From: Gorsachius magnificus
Lineage: Eukaryota > Chordata > Aves > Pelecaniformes > Ardeidae
Direction of reading: 5' to 3'
Length of the DNA stretch: 64,000 nucleotides
Assembly (NCBI GenBank): GCA_034008185.1
Contig: CM067084.1
Location: 3,243,385-3,307,384, forward strand
In this document: one piece after another, positions 27,201 through 40,995 of the stretch
Numbering within the stretch: the stretch's first letter is position 1
How the letters are laid out: every line of letters begins with the position of its first letter
Program-made: the position numbers and the translations under genes
The notes under the pieces: model-generated
The model's database searches: none
The model's input: the letters and a program-made list of their open reading frames with translations, nothing else
Told to the model about the DNA's origin: nothing

Positions 27201-30200
27201 ATCGATGAGAGGTTTTGCATGAGAAGCAGATCCATATTCTTCCCAGGAGAGTCTCCACCTCTAGAAAGATCAAGATGACACCTACCCACCCATTTGGGTC
27301 CCAGCCCACTCAAAGTATTATCTGTTTCCTGGTGCCAATTCTGTCCCTACCTTACCTACCCATCACTAACCCCAAACCAAATCCCACAGAGTCACTTCCT
27401 TCAGGTAATGGGAGCAAAGACAAAGCATGGCACACACATCCTTGACTTCCTCTTCCAAAACCCGGTGGTTTTGAAAGGAGGAAAATCAGGAAACAAAATA
27501 TGGCCAAATTAACCAGACAAGGAAGCTACGCACTCACTTTTTGGTTGAAAAGGTAGCTTGAAAGAATTGTTGAATACTCTGTCCATTTTTCTTCACTGGG
27601 GCTTGCCTTCCCCTTCCTCCCCCTCAAAGCCTTACTGGTAAGTGAATCTAACGTCATTTACAGCGCAGGCAAAAGGAAGTTCTCTGGTATTTGTTCATTT
27701 CCAGCATTATGCCTTTCTAATTACATTTCTGTGCATCTCTGTTCAGTGTTTGGGACATAACTGAAGGAGGTGGTTCCTACAGTTCAGCCACCAGCACGAG
27801 CCAACCTAAAGACTTTCCAAAGCTCACAACAGGAACAAGCAGCTTTCAAACAAACCTAACAACACCCTGGGGAGCCAGAACCACAGCAGGTAGCTTCCAT
27901 CAACATGCCCTGAAACGACTACATGGTAACCCTTAACACACACACAGATCCACGCAGGCTGGATCTGCTCTGGGATACCCAGCAAAACTTAGACTCCGAT
28001 TATTTTTTTTTTCCCCCTCCCACATCAATTCATCCTACAGACTGTGGGAATCAGAGCTACGGTGCTTTATCTGTGAGATAACAGAATTTGCTATAAAGTG
28101 CCAATTCAGAAAACAAAAAAAACCAAACGAAACCAACAAAAAAAAAAAAAAAAAAAAAATCACACTTCTACTAATTGAGTACAGTTTTTCCTCAGGCTTT
28201 CACCTATCCCAATGGGCTGCTTATAACTTGAGGGGGGGATGTGATTAAACTCAGTGCAGAAGCCTTTGGAGTGTGCCAAGTGCTACTTGCCCTTGCGAAT
28301 AGACCTTAGCAAAGCCAGACTGCCAGAATTTCTTGAGAATACTTTTTTCTACTGCACCTAAGGGATGGTTGGGAGAAAGTGTTTTGAGGAAAATGAGCAG
28401 ATCCTGAAGCCAAAAAGAATAACATGCTGGCAGGAGGCGGGGGGGGGGGGCAGCTTTATAACATCTTTATTTCCATTTGAGAAAAGTTCTCAGTATTGAG
28501 ATACACCCCCTCAGCCTCAGATTTATCTGTACTTTTATAAACACAAGCTTCTTGTTAAACAAAAACCATAAAAAATCCAAACCTCCTCAGCATATTATAT
28601 ATTTTAATGGAGCTGTCCTTGATGTGTGATATGAAGGCAAATTCGTTTCCTGTCAGCTTGACTCAGTCTAATGGACTTTCAAGCTGCAGTTTTTCCACTC
28701 CTCTTAATGACTTGTTGCAATGGAGATGAGTGCTCTGCGCACAGCAATGCCATCTTCTGGCACAGTTCCTGTGAGAAAAAGAACTTGCTGAATACCACCA
28801 AAAGAACGCTCCTCTTTGGGAAAAACAGAAACTCAGGCTCCACAATAAATCTCCGATTTTCCCCTCTCCATTGCACGTACCTTTGGGGTCTAATTGTTCA
28901 AGGGACCGAAGCGAAGCAGTGAGAACGCACAGAGTGCACCGTAGGAGCAAACTGGCTCAAGTGCCTCAGAGCAGCTCACCAAGAGCAAAGATTTACACAG
29001 ACTCGGAGGTAAAGTGCTGTGGCCGAAGACACAGATGTGTTCAAAACTCATCCATGCAGGAGCCTGTCAGAAAGGGCAAGCAGTCAAATGGAGCCAACTT
29101 TGCACATCCCTGGGAAAATGCTTTCTGTATCAGCAAACATTTCACACATCTGATTTATTTTACTTTTGTATTCCCAGCCAGAAGATCTATATTAAGCAAG
29201 AGCAAAGATTGAAAACACATGCTATTTACGTTAAGGAAATAAACAGGGGCTAGCAATTCACAACTTCCTCACGATTCTGACTTTCTCCCAAACCCTCTCT
29301 ATTTGTCATTTGGATGTATAGTAGGATGGGGTTAAGATAAAGATTTCCCACTAAACCTAATACCTATGGAGTTTCCCCCCCCCAAAAAAAAAATTTAAGG
29401 TTCACACTGCAGTATGTATTGAGAGTACAGATTTCAAAGACTGAATGAGAAAGATCTTAGTTTTACTCTGAAGTAACTCTTGAGGAGAAACGACATTGTG
29501 GAGTTCTTATTTACTCTGTCATTTGATGCCAAAAGACCACCCTGGCAATCAGATGTGCCACAGAGATGCTAACCTTGCAATCTCAGCCAAAATAGCCCAC
29601 GGCCTGCTGCTTCTCAGATACCACTACCACCAGTAAGATGACGACCGGCAGGCAAATTTCACTTGAGTCCTTTCTCTCCGACATGTTCATTCTGCAACTC
29701 ATCCAGAGATCTCAAAAAAAAAAAAAAAACAAAAACAAACCACTCTGCAACACCCATAAAAACACACTTTCCTTTGCTTTCCACTGAGGAAAAAAATAAT
29801 CTCAGGAAATCTTTTTGTGAATTAAATCATCCACTCTGATTCTCATACATTAGTTCATTAGGACTGTATGACCTCCACATAGTTACCTGATAAAAGGACA
29901 GCATATTTTAAATGTCTGTGCTTCCACATAGGAGAAAACTGGTTTGGGCTGTAATTTGTAAAACTATTGGACAAAGCTGGAAGTGTTCTGCTTTCATTTC
30001 CAATTTCTTTGGCGTCTTCCACTGTCTTGCCTCCACTTCTTTCCTGCTATCAAGTTTTGTTTTCTTCTTCTCTCTCTCCGCTGTGTTTCTTTTAATTCTC
30101 ATAAAAAAGGGCCTTCCCCAACTTCCTTGTACAAAAGGTACCTTCTCTTGCTTTTGCCATTGCTCTAAAAGCAGTTTTTGCAGATAGCTCCCTCTCTAAA

Positions 30201-33200
30201 GAGTATACAGCCTTCATCAGTGCTTGTAAGTAACCTTTTAACACACATGGTTGTGCAAAAAGAAGCCAGGAAACATTTATTTCGGAAAAAAAAGTTTACC
30301 AATTATTTTTTATTTTAAAGAAGAAATTATTAGGTTTTGGACTTGTATAAGATTGCAACAAATACCACCAGAACTCTTCACAAAGCACTTCAAGCTCTAG
30401 ATGTCTGTCTTACATTGGTGGACAAACTAACAGGCTGTCCCACAGAAGTCTCACTGTGGCGGTCAACGATAATAAGATGCTTTCCACATTGTGAAGTCCC
30501 CATCCTTCTTATGGCAGTGCCAGAAAGAGAGAAGACATCAGGAGAGTTTGGATGCTTTTACAGTCACAGCAAAATAGACCACATTACCAGCATGGCAAAA
30601 GGTGCTACTTCCCAAATAGGAGCAGATCTTTTCTGCAAAATGTAAGCACACCGATCTCTCCTAAAACCCTAATCTTTCAATTTGGGCTTCCTACGCCGAT
30701 GGTCACTAACTTCAAGGTTCTTTTAATATCAGTTGGAAACAAGAACCATTTTGACAAACCAGGCTGTCTGAACGCATCGGCATCTTGGCCTGGCATGACT
30801 CACAGGCTGTGCCCCAACAGAAAGCACCTCCCTAGCCACACTACTAAAGCATTCAAAGGAAATGAGAGGAAGAAATGCGCAGGTTTGCAGCCACCAGAAT
30901 TGCTCTAGGAGCTACCCAAATTATCTGAATTACATTCAAGTTGTAACATGAGTTCATCCCTGAAGTCTTAAGAGAATCCATACGGGAAGACACAGTCCAA
31001 AATGAATTCTTAGGTGTCTAATAAAAAGAAAACGCCAAGTAAACCGTTTCCCACAGTAAGCATGTCTAGAGACTCTCATTCCCACAGATTCCCATTAGAC
31101 TGAGGTCAAGAGTTACAAATACGCTCCATTCTCTCAGCAATTCTCACTAGTTGATAATTATTCCCTTTCAGAAGTTTTACATTTCATCTTTCACAATATC
31201 AAATATTTGAAGATGAATGTGCTTTGATCAGATTCTCTGCTCATATTCTGACTGAAAGAGGGGAAGCACATATGGAGGCATGGCCTACACCTCAAGGGCA
31301 TTTTTCAAAAGTTGTTTTGATTTATCTGATAAGTCGTTTGAGAGCCAGCCTATAAAAACCAGCCAGACAGGCACTTCCAAGAAAACAAGATTATTACTGG
31401 AAGTATCTTCAGTTAAATAAAGTTTATCCTCTGGACACATTTACACAACAACCACTAACGCTGTCCTAACATAAGTGGTAAACAGAACAAAGAGGCAACC
31501 ACAGTCACTCAAAACACGAAGCTGAAGAGCTGACACAATCAGGTCTGGTCTCAAGGCCCATTCAGCCAAGCATTTTGTTTGTTTCTTGCTCTGCAGGGGA
31601 GATCAGTCATTCCAAATAACATTGCTTGGGACTTACCACCCAAATTCTCCATCACTGTCTAATTTTAAGAGTATTTGAGTGTTCAATTTTTGTAATCATC
31701 AAGCAATATAGCAAATAGCATACTTAGACCTAGCAAATACACAAAGGCTGTAGAATAAGCCATGCTCCACCAGGGCGCCTGGTATGAAAACGTTGCTACT
31801 GACTTTTTGGAAGCTGCGTATTTAGTTTTTCCTTAGTTTTGTTGTAAAACTATAAATTCCTAGTTTAAAACTACTTCTGTATCTCAGTTATTTAGGCATT
31901 AATACACACAATAGCAGGATAAAAAGCTCGATTTTTTTTAATCTTACACTTCCATCTCACAAGCAGCACATGAAAGTTAACCACGCTTCCAACACAACCG
32001 TGCCTGCAAACGGCCGATAATACCCCAGGGCAACTTCCAGAGGTGAGAAGGATACTGACTGGCATGCTTGGGAAACAGCATGGCCAAAATGCAGATGTTT
32101 GAGAGCAAAAGCTATATTCTTACTTCAGCTATAGCAATTTTTCCTCAGGCTGAGAAAATAGCAGACTACCTGACAAGTTTTTGCAGAGAGATGCGAAATC
32201 GAGGTCTGGTCTCCAATAGCTATAAATTCAACCTCTCCTAAGATTAAAAAAGAAACAACAACAAAGAACATGCCACTAATTCCAAGATCTCATTATCTGA
32301 GCGGTCTTCTCATACAGGTTTAATAGGTTCAACCTTTACTGGCTCTAGCAAAGCTACAGTAAATGAAGACTTTTCTTCCCATGGGGATATCCAATAGATG
32401 AAAAAACTTAGGAAATACAAAACAAATCAAATTAAAAAGCACTTAGGGCCAAATGGAATAATTCTGCAGACCAGCAGCTGAACACGGTGGGGTTTTTTGT
32501 ATTGGGTTATGTCTTCAGAGACTGCCCAAATACACGAACCAGGTAATCTAACACAACCGCCTAGAGGGTTCTTCATGCAACAGAACTGTTTAACTGCACT
32601 CCTTCTGCAAAGGCACTTTAAAAACCTAAAGAAAGCACAGAAGACAGACTATGATACACAAACATGCTTGTACACAGGACTTCCAGAACATGTACACTGT
32701 TCAAATATCTGGCTAGTCGAGTTACAGGTCTTTTCTTCTAAAGTTCATGCATCTGGGTAAACATGACCATTTCCCATGTCTACTGGTGTCCAAATTCCTC
32801 ATGAGTTATCTCAACAATGTAAATTTGCAATCAGAAGTGAAGTATTTGTCCTATTAAGTCATGTACACCAGTAACCAGTTTTCAATAGTATTTTTGGCTG
32901 GCAATACAGTCAAGTAGTAGGTTCTGGTAGCAACACCAAACGTTGTGGGTTTGGTTTTTGTTTTTTTTTAACTCTGTGGTTTTCCCCCCATCTTCAGAGT
33001 AACACTAACTGGTTTTCCATCGCTGCAGTTTTAAAGTGAAGTGAACCAAAACAGCGCAACTCTGTGGAGCTTGCATTTGGGGTAGCAGACGACACACCCG
33101 CTGCTCTCCGCCACGTTACAGAGCTGGCTTTGACACCCAGCTCCGTGTTCTCTTTGGAGCAGCAGCTTGATGCCAGCTGAGCAGATCAGCTGTCAGGTAA

Positions 33201-35493
33201 AACAGGATTACTGAATGCTCCTTCTTCAAGGAGGCCAGACATGAGTTTTCATCAGGCAGGAAATCATGACTGGTGACACCTCATCTCAAAAAATTGAAAC
33301 AGACTTCTTAAAATACTTTTTTTTTTTTTTTTAATTGACAGATGCTGATCTACCCTTTAAAAATGTTACATTTATTTGTATCTTCCATTGCAGGTGAAAA
33401 AGACAAGTAAAAAGCTTTAACACATGCAACCTACCTAAACCAAGACAAAAATTAACTTCACCTGCAATCTGCAACATCTCATTTAAACCTAGAAAAGCAG
33501 AAAAAGATTCCCATCGTTCTTGATTCCTTCTTACCAATAATTCTGGTCACCAGTGTAAAACTTTCACATCACAGTGGAGGGGAAACAAGAGTCTTCAGTC
33601 TAATGACTGGTTTAATATAAGTAATATACATCTAGATGCAAAACTGCTTTCACTTCTGGCATACTAGTATACTACTCAATAGAGACATTTAAGTACAATC
33701 AAGGGCTACATTGTATCCCCAGCTGGGTTTGTACAGGATCTATAGGATGTATATAGAACTCACACAAACACCCTGTGCGCCCCATTACTTGGTACTTATA
33801 TGTCAGAAGAGAAGGATTTCTCCAAATGCATACCGATTTCTCTACGCATATTTATGTCTTTCTAAGTTTTACATGTAAATTGCATTTAAATTATTTTAAT
33901 TAAATGGGGTTCAAGTGAAATACATAGTTATTCACATAATGAAAAAAGCAATAGCAACACCACCTTTTATAGTTATTCCGTGGCTTCCACTGGATCTTGG
34001 GTATTAAAAAAGCCAACGTCTCAGCTATCATAATCTGTGTTGCCATGGCAAGTGTTCTGCCATACATAATTCCATCTTCCTACAAACAGGGACCAAAAAT
34101 ACGTATTTGTGTCATCTCTAAATGAGAAGATTTAATTTTTCATTCCTGTATCAAAGTGCGCTTCTGAAAACACATCAGTCTTTATAATTGCATTTAGGTC
34201 AGGATTATTTTATGACAACTACAGATATTAAGAGTTTAAGAGAAAGATTCAAGAAATGGCCCGTTTACAGTAAGAAATCTTTACATCTTTGACTTCACAA
34301 TACTTGCATACTTTACGTTTCCTTCTCTAATCCTTTCAACTTTCTACAATACGAAAAAAAAAGTCTCTTTACAATGTACCTTAAGCCAGTATTTTCCTTT
34401 TTTTTTTCTTCCATGTAAGCGCGTCATTGTGTGCTACCTTAGCCGCTTTGCTAGAAAAATAAGTCTAGAGGGTTCTTTGCAATTACTTCAGTACATATAA
34501 AGCCTTTGGTACATACGCTTCCTACGCGATCTTTACAGCTATCTATTACCAAAGCAGAAGGACAGACATCAAGTAAACCTTCATTTATCTTTCACCAAGA
34601 AGCATTACGTTCTTTTGAGCAAGACTTGCTATAACCTTTTTTACAGTAGCCTATATTCTACAGCTGAGCCGTTGTTTTAAGTAGCCAGCTTCAGGACATT
34701 TATCGTTACAAAGTAATTTCTCTTGGGAATTGTTTAACAAAGACACACGTATTCCACAACAGTGAGCCACTCCGTGCCCTTGCAAATTAATTCTTCAGGT
34801 TCTACATACAAGCCTTAGAAATTCCATTTGAAATCCAGCCGAATTAAAAGTCCATTTAAAATGAGTACTGATATACCATTACCTCTACAACCTCTCGAAT
34901 AGATTTAGTTTACACCAACATGTGTTTTGCAACACAAGGTCACACCACTTACTCCAAATAATCATTGGCAGCAAATTCCACAAGTGGAACTTCACTGAAA
35001 TGGATTAATAACGTGTTCGTTATGCAGCCCTGAAATTTGCTGCCCTTAAGTGAATGCTGACTTTGTGACTTTTGCAGAAGCAACAACAGACTAAAAAAGG
35101 ATTTTAAGCTGTAGCTGAAACTCAGGCGACCAGCTTCCTCAATTCTTGTTAAATAGCAGTAGGACTGAATAGATAGTTGTTTTATGCTCTGGGCTTGGTT
35201 TGTCATAGCAATAGTATTGTGGGAACCCAGAGAGTTGACTTGGAGCTTGTTTTTACAATACATGGCACTTCTAGTATTTCAAATTGATAGATCATTAGTG
35301 TCAGAGTCATCAAGACATTCTATTATCGATCTCAAAAAAACCCCACGACCTTGTTGCTCAGCAATTTTCGATGAACAAAATTAATCCTATACTAACTCTA
35401 CAAAACCTTGATGAAAAGAAAAAACAAGGAAAAAAAAAAAAAAATCACAGATGCAATACACCCATACTTTCAGGTCAAACTGTTATGGGGAAG
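24241..35493. other. AT-rich non-coding DNA with simple-sequence tracts
   Basis: About 11 kb with no supported complete gene. Simple sequence includes a C-run and a TG stretch at 24757-24805, a G12 run at 28439-28450, long A tracts at 28138-28159 and 29714-29729, a T tract at 33318-33332 and an A-tract at 35429-35443. Several minus-strand spots have good splice-like signals around short open stretches, for example 33452-33478 and 27537-27633. None gives a recognisable protein and their phases do not join into one reading frame. Confidence 0.55.
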
Positions 35494-35575
35494 TATTCTA
35501 GTTTCAGCTGGGACAGAGTTAATTTTCTTCCTACTACCTGGCATAATGCTGTGTTGTGGATTTAGTACTAGAAGA
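35494..35575 (+). repeat. Old, truncated LTR fragment related to the ERV-L LTR
   Basis: The segment resembles the first 80 or so bases of the proviral LTR (53450 onwards). The shared order is TTTC(A/G)GCTGGGA, AGAGTTAATTTTCTTC, then GCATAATGCTGTG against GCATAGTGCTGTG, then TGGATTTAGTACTAGAAGA. Similarity stops abruptly near 35575 and no second LTR or internal sequence follows. Divergence is clearly higher than between the provirus LTRs, so this is an older insertion or a related LTR subfamily, truncated by deletion. Confidence 0.75.
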
Positions 35576-36868
35576 GCACACAGGAAGAGCCAGACCCCCT
35601 CTGTCCCAACCCCAAAACAGCTTCCCTAGCCTTCCAAGAGCAGTGCTCTTACAGGGTCCTTGGAAAGATGCCAAGACCCCAAGGTCAAGCAGCTTGAGAA
35701 GTGAAGGCCTTTAACCTCAATGGACCTGCAATAGCATAGTTCAGACACAGCTGCTAAGACCAAGAGCAAATAGATTACCTGCCGGGAGCAGTATTAGTCT
35801 GGGTGATAAGAGGCTATCACTCATTAGCCCATGCCTTGTAAGTAATTTCGTGTTCTAAAAATAGAGTATCTATCGATATTCTACGGTGCCTGCCTGCCCA
35901 TCGACTTACCAAATCTTAAGAACACATCCAAAATGTGTCAGACAAAATGCTTTTATATAGATTTCATACACATTTCCTTCACTAAATATAGGTTCTCTTC
36001 TTAGAGCTGAACAAACGGAAGGTGAACTAGCAACCACTGGAGCCAAGAGGAGTTTCACAGAGGTACTTTTACTTCTAAATATTTATACGCCACTCTTCTT
36101 ATTGCTTGCTCTGACTTACCCAACTGTTATTATGAATACTGTAAGACTTCCCTCTTTTGCATTTTAGTGCCACAGGAATTTAAGATCCTCTGTTGTTCTT
36201 GCCTTTTTTTTTACAAACAAATAGTTTTCTCCAATTGCATCCTTAGAATTTCATGATTACCATAAAAGAATTACTGGAACGCAAGTTTGTTATTTTGGTT
36301 TTTTTGTTTCAGCAACTTATCCATTGTGTTGATTAATATAAAGCAAAGATTTGCTGAACGTAAGTTTCCCCCTTAATGGTGAGATGACACACATAAGAGC
36401 TCAGTATTCCTGTAACACAAATGAGACGACGAGTGCTCAAATAGCAGGAACATGGGGCTCTTCCTCTCAAGACCTTCCTAAGATCATATCGCTGTTTGCA
36501 AACAAACAGACAAGAAAATCTGATCTAGCAAATCAACCGGGCTATTCTGAAGCTTTCAGCCTTGCAATTGTGCTTTGCTCATGCAAGGTTTTAACCCAAC
36601 AGAGGGAGAATCTATCGCCCATTGCTTCCAGCACATTACGGTCCTCAGGAACAGCCCCGTTCTTGCTCTTGGTAAAGCCTGAAGAAGGTTGTGCTGACCC
36701 ATACTCACTGGTGTGTGGGGGTGTGTGTGTAAATGCAAGACTGCAACAGCATCTTTTCATCTATTACTGTCACCTGGAAAATCACGTCTGCTTCAGGTTC
36801 CCGATAAGGGACCAAAGTTAAAAAAAGGACCAGAAGGAAAGGAGTCAGCCCTATTTTCTGATTTTCAG

Positions 36869-36993
36869 GTATACTCCAACGTTGTCCATAGCAGAGTCCT
36901 AAAATTGCTTGGAACATCCACCTTGTCAAATACCAGCCAGGAGACAGCAAAGAAGGCATACCAAGACAACAATGAACCCAGCCGCGATTCAAG
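36869..36993 (+). other. Weak candidate exon (plus strand), unidentified
   Basis: The 125-base open stretch is flanked by a good 3' splice site (CTATTTTCTGATTTTCAG) and a fair 5' splice site (CAAG followed by GTAGGG). The encoded peptide includes SNVVHSRVLKLLGTSTLSN and then SQETAKKAYQDNNEPSRDS, a balanced, soluble-protein-like composition. I do not recognise it. The minus strand is open across the same region, which weakens the case. It may be a real or alternative exon, or chance. Confidence 0.2.
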
Positions 36994-39900
36994 GTAGGGC
37001 ATTTCCAGTACAAGCCTCCGACCACTACAGACATAATTCTCAGAAACGGTCTCATTAGAGGGCGGGTTCAGATACAAGAAGCTATTTGTAGGAAATCCAC
37101 GAGTAAATTATTTGTGATGTGATCTGGATCTAAAAATTCTCAAAGTTTACAGCGGTACAAGAGATGTACATGCAGCATGTGACGCCGCCGTCTGCTATCC
37201 CGGGCAAACCAACAGGCTTTGGCTTCTGTGCACTGACCAGCTGCTGCTCTCGGCAAGAACTAAAATATCGTTTTGAATCGAGGCCAGGATATTAGCATCC
37301 AGCCTGAGCAAGTTCAAGTTCCCAGAAAGCTCTTGCGCAGTCACGAGAGACTTCTACTCGTGACAAAGTCCTGCCCCTTTCCCCAGCGGCTCCTGTGCCA
37401 CCCACACGCCCATGCACCGTACACATCAGAGGGAACCGCAGCCTCACTCATCCACCACCGCTGGAACAAAACGCACATTCCTGAGAGCAGCAGCAGCTGA
37501 GGGTCACAGATGACCAAGTATTGGCAGTCATTCCACACCAGGAAGAGGAGGGAAAGCTAGATTTTAGGAAGATAAAATAATAAACAAAAACGTCTCAGAG
37601 AATTCCTGTAGCTGTAGCATGCTAAAATAGCATACAAAGGATACTTGAGAAGACTTCTGGCCATGTGATCTAACAGCCAGATACTAGCTTAGGCCACACA
37701 CAAAACACCTAATTCAGAATTAATCACAAAGTTGATTTTCTCCTCCTGGAGTTGCATATGTGGGGGGTGCATTTGGGGGAAGCGGGGTGTTTGGGTCATT
37801 CTGTTTTAAACCAAGGATCCTGAGGGCACGCGATTTCTAATGGTGCACAGGAGTTGTAAAATGGGAATTGCCCTCAGTTTGGTATTTTCTGAATATACAG
37901 ACAGACGCGAGTAATCTAGAATTGCAATTTATTTTTTTTTTTTCCTTAAAAAGAGAAAAAAGAGAACCACAACATTTTGAAAGATTGCACAAGATGAATC
38001 AAGTCTGGACACCCTCTGTCTTTTCAGGGGTCAGCTAATAAAACAGTACTTCACCATTAGACCCAACATAAACAATACGGGTATTTACAGCACTGGCTCA
38101 CTAGCTTGAATCCAGCCAGTTAGAATGCTTGAAATACATTCCCATCCATCGGATATTTGGAAACATCTCACAAGATGAATGTTCTCTAACAGGACATATA
38201 ACTTACATCAAGACCACTCGCACCTTTTGCAAGATTGCCAGGACTTTAGGTCACACACCATTTCTCCACATGAACCCATGCCCAACATACATACCCCGCG
38301 TGAAGTCAAGCCGCTCACGACTGTTGCACGAATGTCTTCATGAGTATGTTCAACTTGGCTTGCAAAGAGCAATCACTAGAGGGATCAAATGCTTCTCCAG
38401 TTTAGTCTGTGAAACATATCTATCATTTTTACTTCATTCATGATCTTTCACACGTTTAGAATAAGCACTCGTGAATGCAACACCTAGTGCAAAGATTACA
38501 GCAAAACTAACTGGATGACTAAAAAAGTACACATATTAAAAACCACAAAGTACGGGATGACAGTTACGCCATTACCAGCTTGGACCTTCGCACCGGCAGG
38601 TCAGCACACAAGAACCAGTCACTTCCACGGAAGGAGACGAGCAAGCTCCACAAGATGACAGCGGCCCCTTGGCCATGCTCTTCTTCCTACCCCAGATACC
38701 TCATCTTAAGACACCTAGATTATCTTAATAAATAAAGCAACTGAAAAAGAAAGCTCAAATTAAGAAAGGGATGCATTTCATAAAGCTTCTTAGCAGTTTC
38801 CAGCACGCACAACTTCAATGCCAAAGACGACACGTAACTTGTGGAAACTCACCTTTGCTATCAAAACAGCATTGAAAGAGAAGCCCTGAAAGGGACAGGT
38901 CAGCAATGTCATCTCCTGTAGCTGGCATTTTATATACACCAGTAGATCCGAATACGAAGAGTTAACAAGGCAAACACTTTTCCAAAATGTTTTGCAGGGT
39001 TGGGGTTGATGAATGAATCCTTGTCGCATAAACAAAGATTCCTTTAATATAGGAAGTCTCAAGTAACTGCCCCATTACATGCTGTACTCTTAATACTCTA
39101 TAGGAGCAATCAAGTTCTGCAGATATATCAAAATACTTCAAGACTAGACAGCCAAAACAAAATCAAAAAAACCCCAACAACTATACAGAGGTAACAAATA
39201 ATCACGCTGCAATTACTGTGCAGTCCCACAGCTCAACGCAGTCCATTTTTCTTCACGTTGGGAACTCAGATGTGATGTACAACTTGACAAGAGCTTTAAC
39301 TTGATTAAATCTAAAAATGCAGAGCAGTTGCACGCAACCGATACCAGCAGTTATGGCACAGAACGAGAGAAAACAGATACCAATATTATTCTACGATATT
39401 ATTAGACAACTTACAGAAAGCATGTATTTAAACAGTATTCCCCAAAGCGACTTTCGCAAACACTTCAGCTCTCAGGATTGCAATTTTGTGTTCTGAGGCA
39501 GGGGAGAGTGAAGCGTGACTCTGACATTACTGCCGTAATCTCATTAGCAAAGCTGCCATACCACTGCGGCTGTCTGCCCGGGGAGGGTTTAGAAACCACC
39601 AGCCTAGCTTGCCTGTTCAGCCAACTATCAAAAGAACATCAGGACATCAAGCACTCCACATTACTTAATCGCAAAACATTAAAACAGCCATCAGAAAAGA
39701 AAGATTCTTTGCTAATTTGAAATAAAAATTTCACCTCAATTCTGAACGTCTGCAGCACTGCACTTTTAACCCCTTTTCTTTACAGTATTACTCCTGACAC
39801 TTTTAGTGACCAAGGCCCAGCTTTCAGCTCTAAAGCTTTCCGACAGAAATTTTATCAGATTGTTTCACCCAGCCGTCCACTTGCATCACTCAAAAAAAAA

Positions 39901-40660
39901 TAAATATCTGTACATCAAAAATGCTGCATTCTGAATGAATCCTGAACACAGGCTGTTTTCCCCAACCAAGTTCATAAATCTTCACAGGGTAATGAACAGC
40001 AATTTCTAGCTTCCCCCCTTTTACTTGAACGTTTTTATTTTTTGAAGAGCGTAAATAAAGAGTGCAGAATAGCGTTACATCTTGGACGTCGACATCCTGC
40101 TAGATACGACAGTCGTTTCTAAGTTCCCAGCTTACTCACCATCCCAGCAAGGACAATCAGGCACTTAGGAAAGAAGGAGAAAACAGAAAGAAAGGCCGGC
40201 CAGCAGAACAGAACATATTGTGTTTAGTCAAGTATTTCCCCCACTCCGTTAGTCAGTTCTTTATTGATAGTTAACTAGGAGACTGCGGAAGCCCATTTAC
40301 CAGTTGCTGTTTATAAAACGTAGAAGAAATTTCTCTCGACACAAACACACACCAGCCGGAGAGGAGGCCCTGCTTGGTTCTCTGATCACCAGCACAGCGT
40401 ATTTATCACTCCAGGGACACGTTCTCCATGACTGTAACTCAAGACTGGTGCCCAAGGGTAAGCTTAAATACAGAAATTACTTCTTTGTTGCTATAACGTC
40501 AGCCTTTTCACCTCTCACACCACACAGTGACATCCCACACAGCAATACATTACAGTGTAACACAAAAACGGCATGGTATGGTGACCCATTCAGGTGGGAC
40601 TGATCCAGTTCCTCAGAGAAAGACAGCCCAAAGAGACTCAAGTAGCCCAGCCATGGCAGG

Positions 40661-40709
40661 CCACCCCACAAAATGGCGGGCCACCCCACAAAATGGCGGC
40701 CACCCCACA
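40661..40709 (+). repeat. 20-bp tandem repeat carrying an AAATGGCGG motif
   Basis: The unit CCACCCCACAAAATGGCGGG occurs once in full (40661-40680), again as 19 bases (40681-40699), and then as a partial third copy (CCACCCCACA). The core AAAATGGCGG resembles the YY1 recognition motif found in many vertebrate promoters, so the repeat holds two such sites. The repeat is exact enough to be recent. No transcription unit is evident beside it. Confidence 0.85.
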
Positions 40710-40860
40710 GCCCAGAAGGTTCCATGGCCCCTAACCCTGCCAGCTCTTAGGGCAAGGGGCATCCCCAATGGCTCCCTGAAGAAAAACTTAACACCAACAG
40801 CCAAAAATCAGCCTTTAGTAACACAATCATGTACAAATCCTGTCAGGCAGGGAGCACCCC

Positions 40861-40995
40861 AGGAAAAAAAAAAAAAACAAAAAACCAAACCAAAAAACCC
40901 AAAAAACCCCCACAAGACAAACAACAACAACAAAAACACCCAAACCCACACAAAAACCAAACAACACACCCCCCCCCCCAAATAAAACCAAACCT
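40861..40995. repeat. A/C-only low-complexity tract
   Basis: The plus strand here is almost entirely A and C, in mixed short runs of A and C with a C10 run at 40971-40980. It is an impure simple-sequence tract. Reading frames crossing it are compositionally biased and should not be treated as genes. Confidence 0.9.

Noticed and set aside
27537..27633. Minus-strand stretch ending at AAA/GTGAGT (reads GKASPSEEKWTEYSTILSS)
   Set aside because: The donor is strong and an acceptor (CTTACCAG) exists, but two different frames look equally protein-like, which points to composition rather than coding.
33975..34085. Minus-strand open stretch reading EDGIMYGRTLAMATQIM as an exon
   Set aside because: The peptide looks protein-like, but the donor is poor (AAG/GTGGTG), the acceptor is weak, and its phase does not join the nearest other candidates.
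36351..36821. 156-codon plus-strand frame
   Set aside because: The start is arbitrary, there are no domains, and opposite-strand frames are open over the same bases. Only the later 36869-36993 stretch has useful splice borders.
40527..40985. 152-codon plus-strand frame with a Lys/Pro/Asn tail
   Set aside because: Its second half is the A/C low-complexity tract and its first half crosses the 20-bp tandem repeat.
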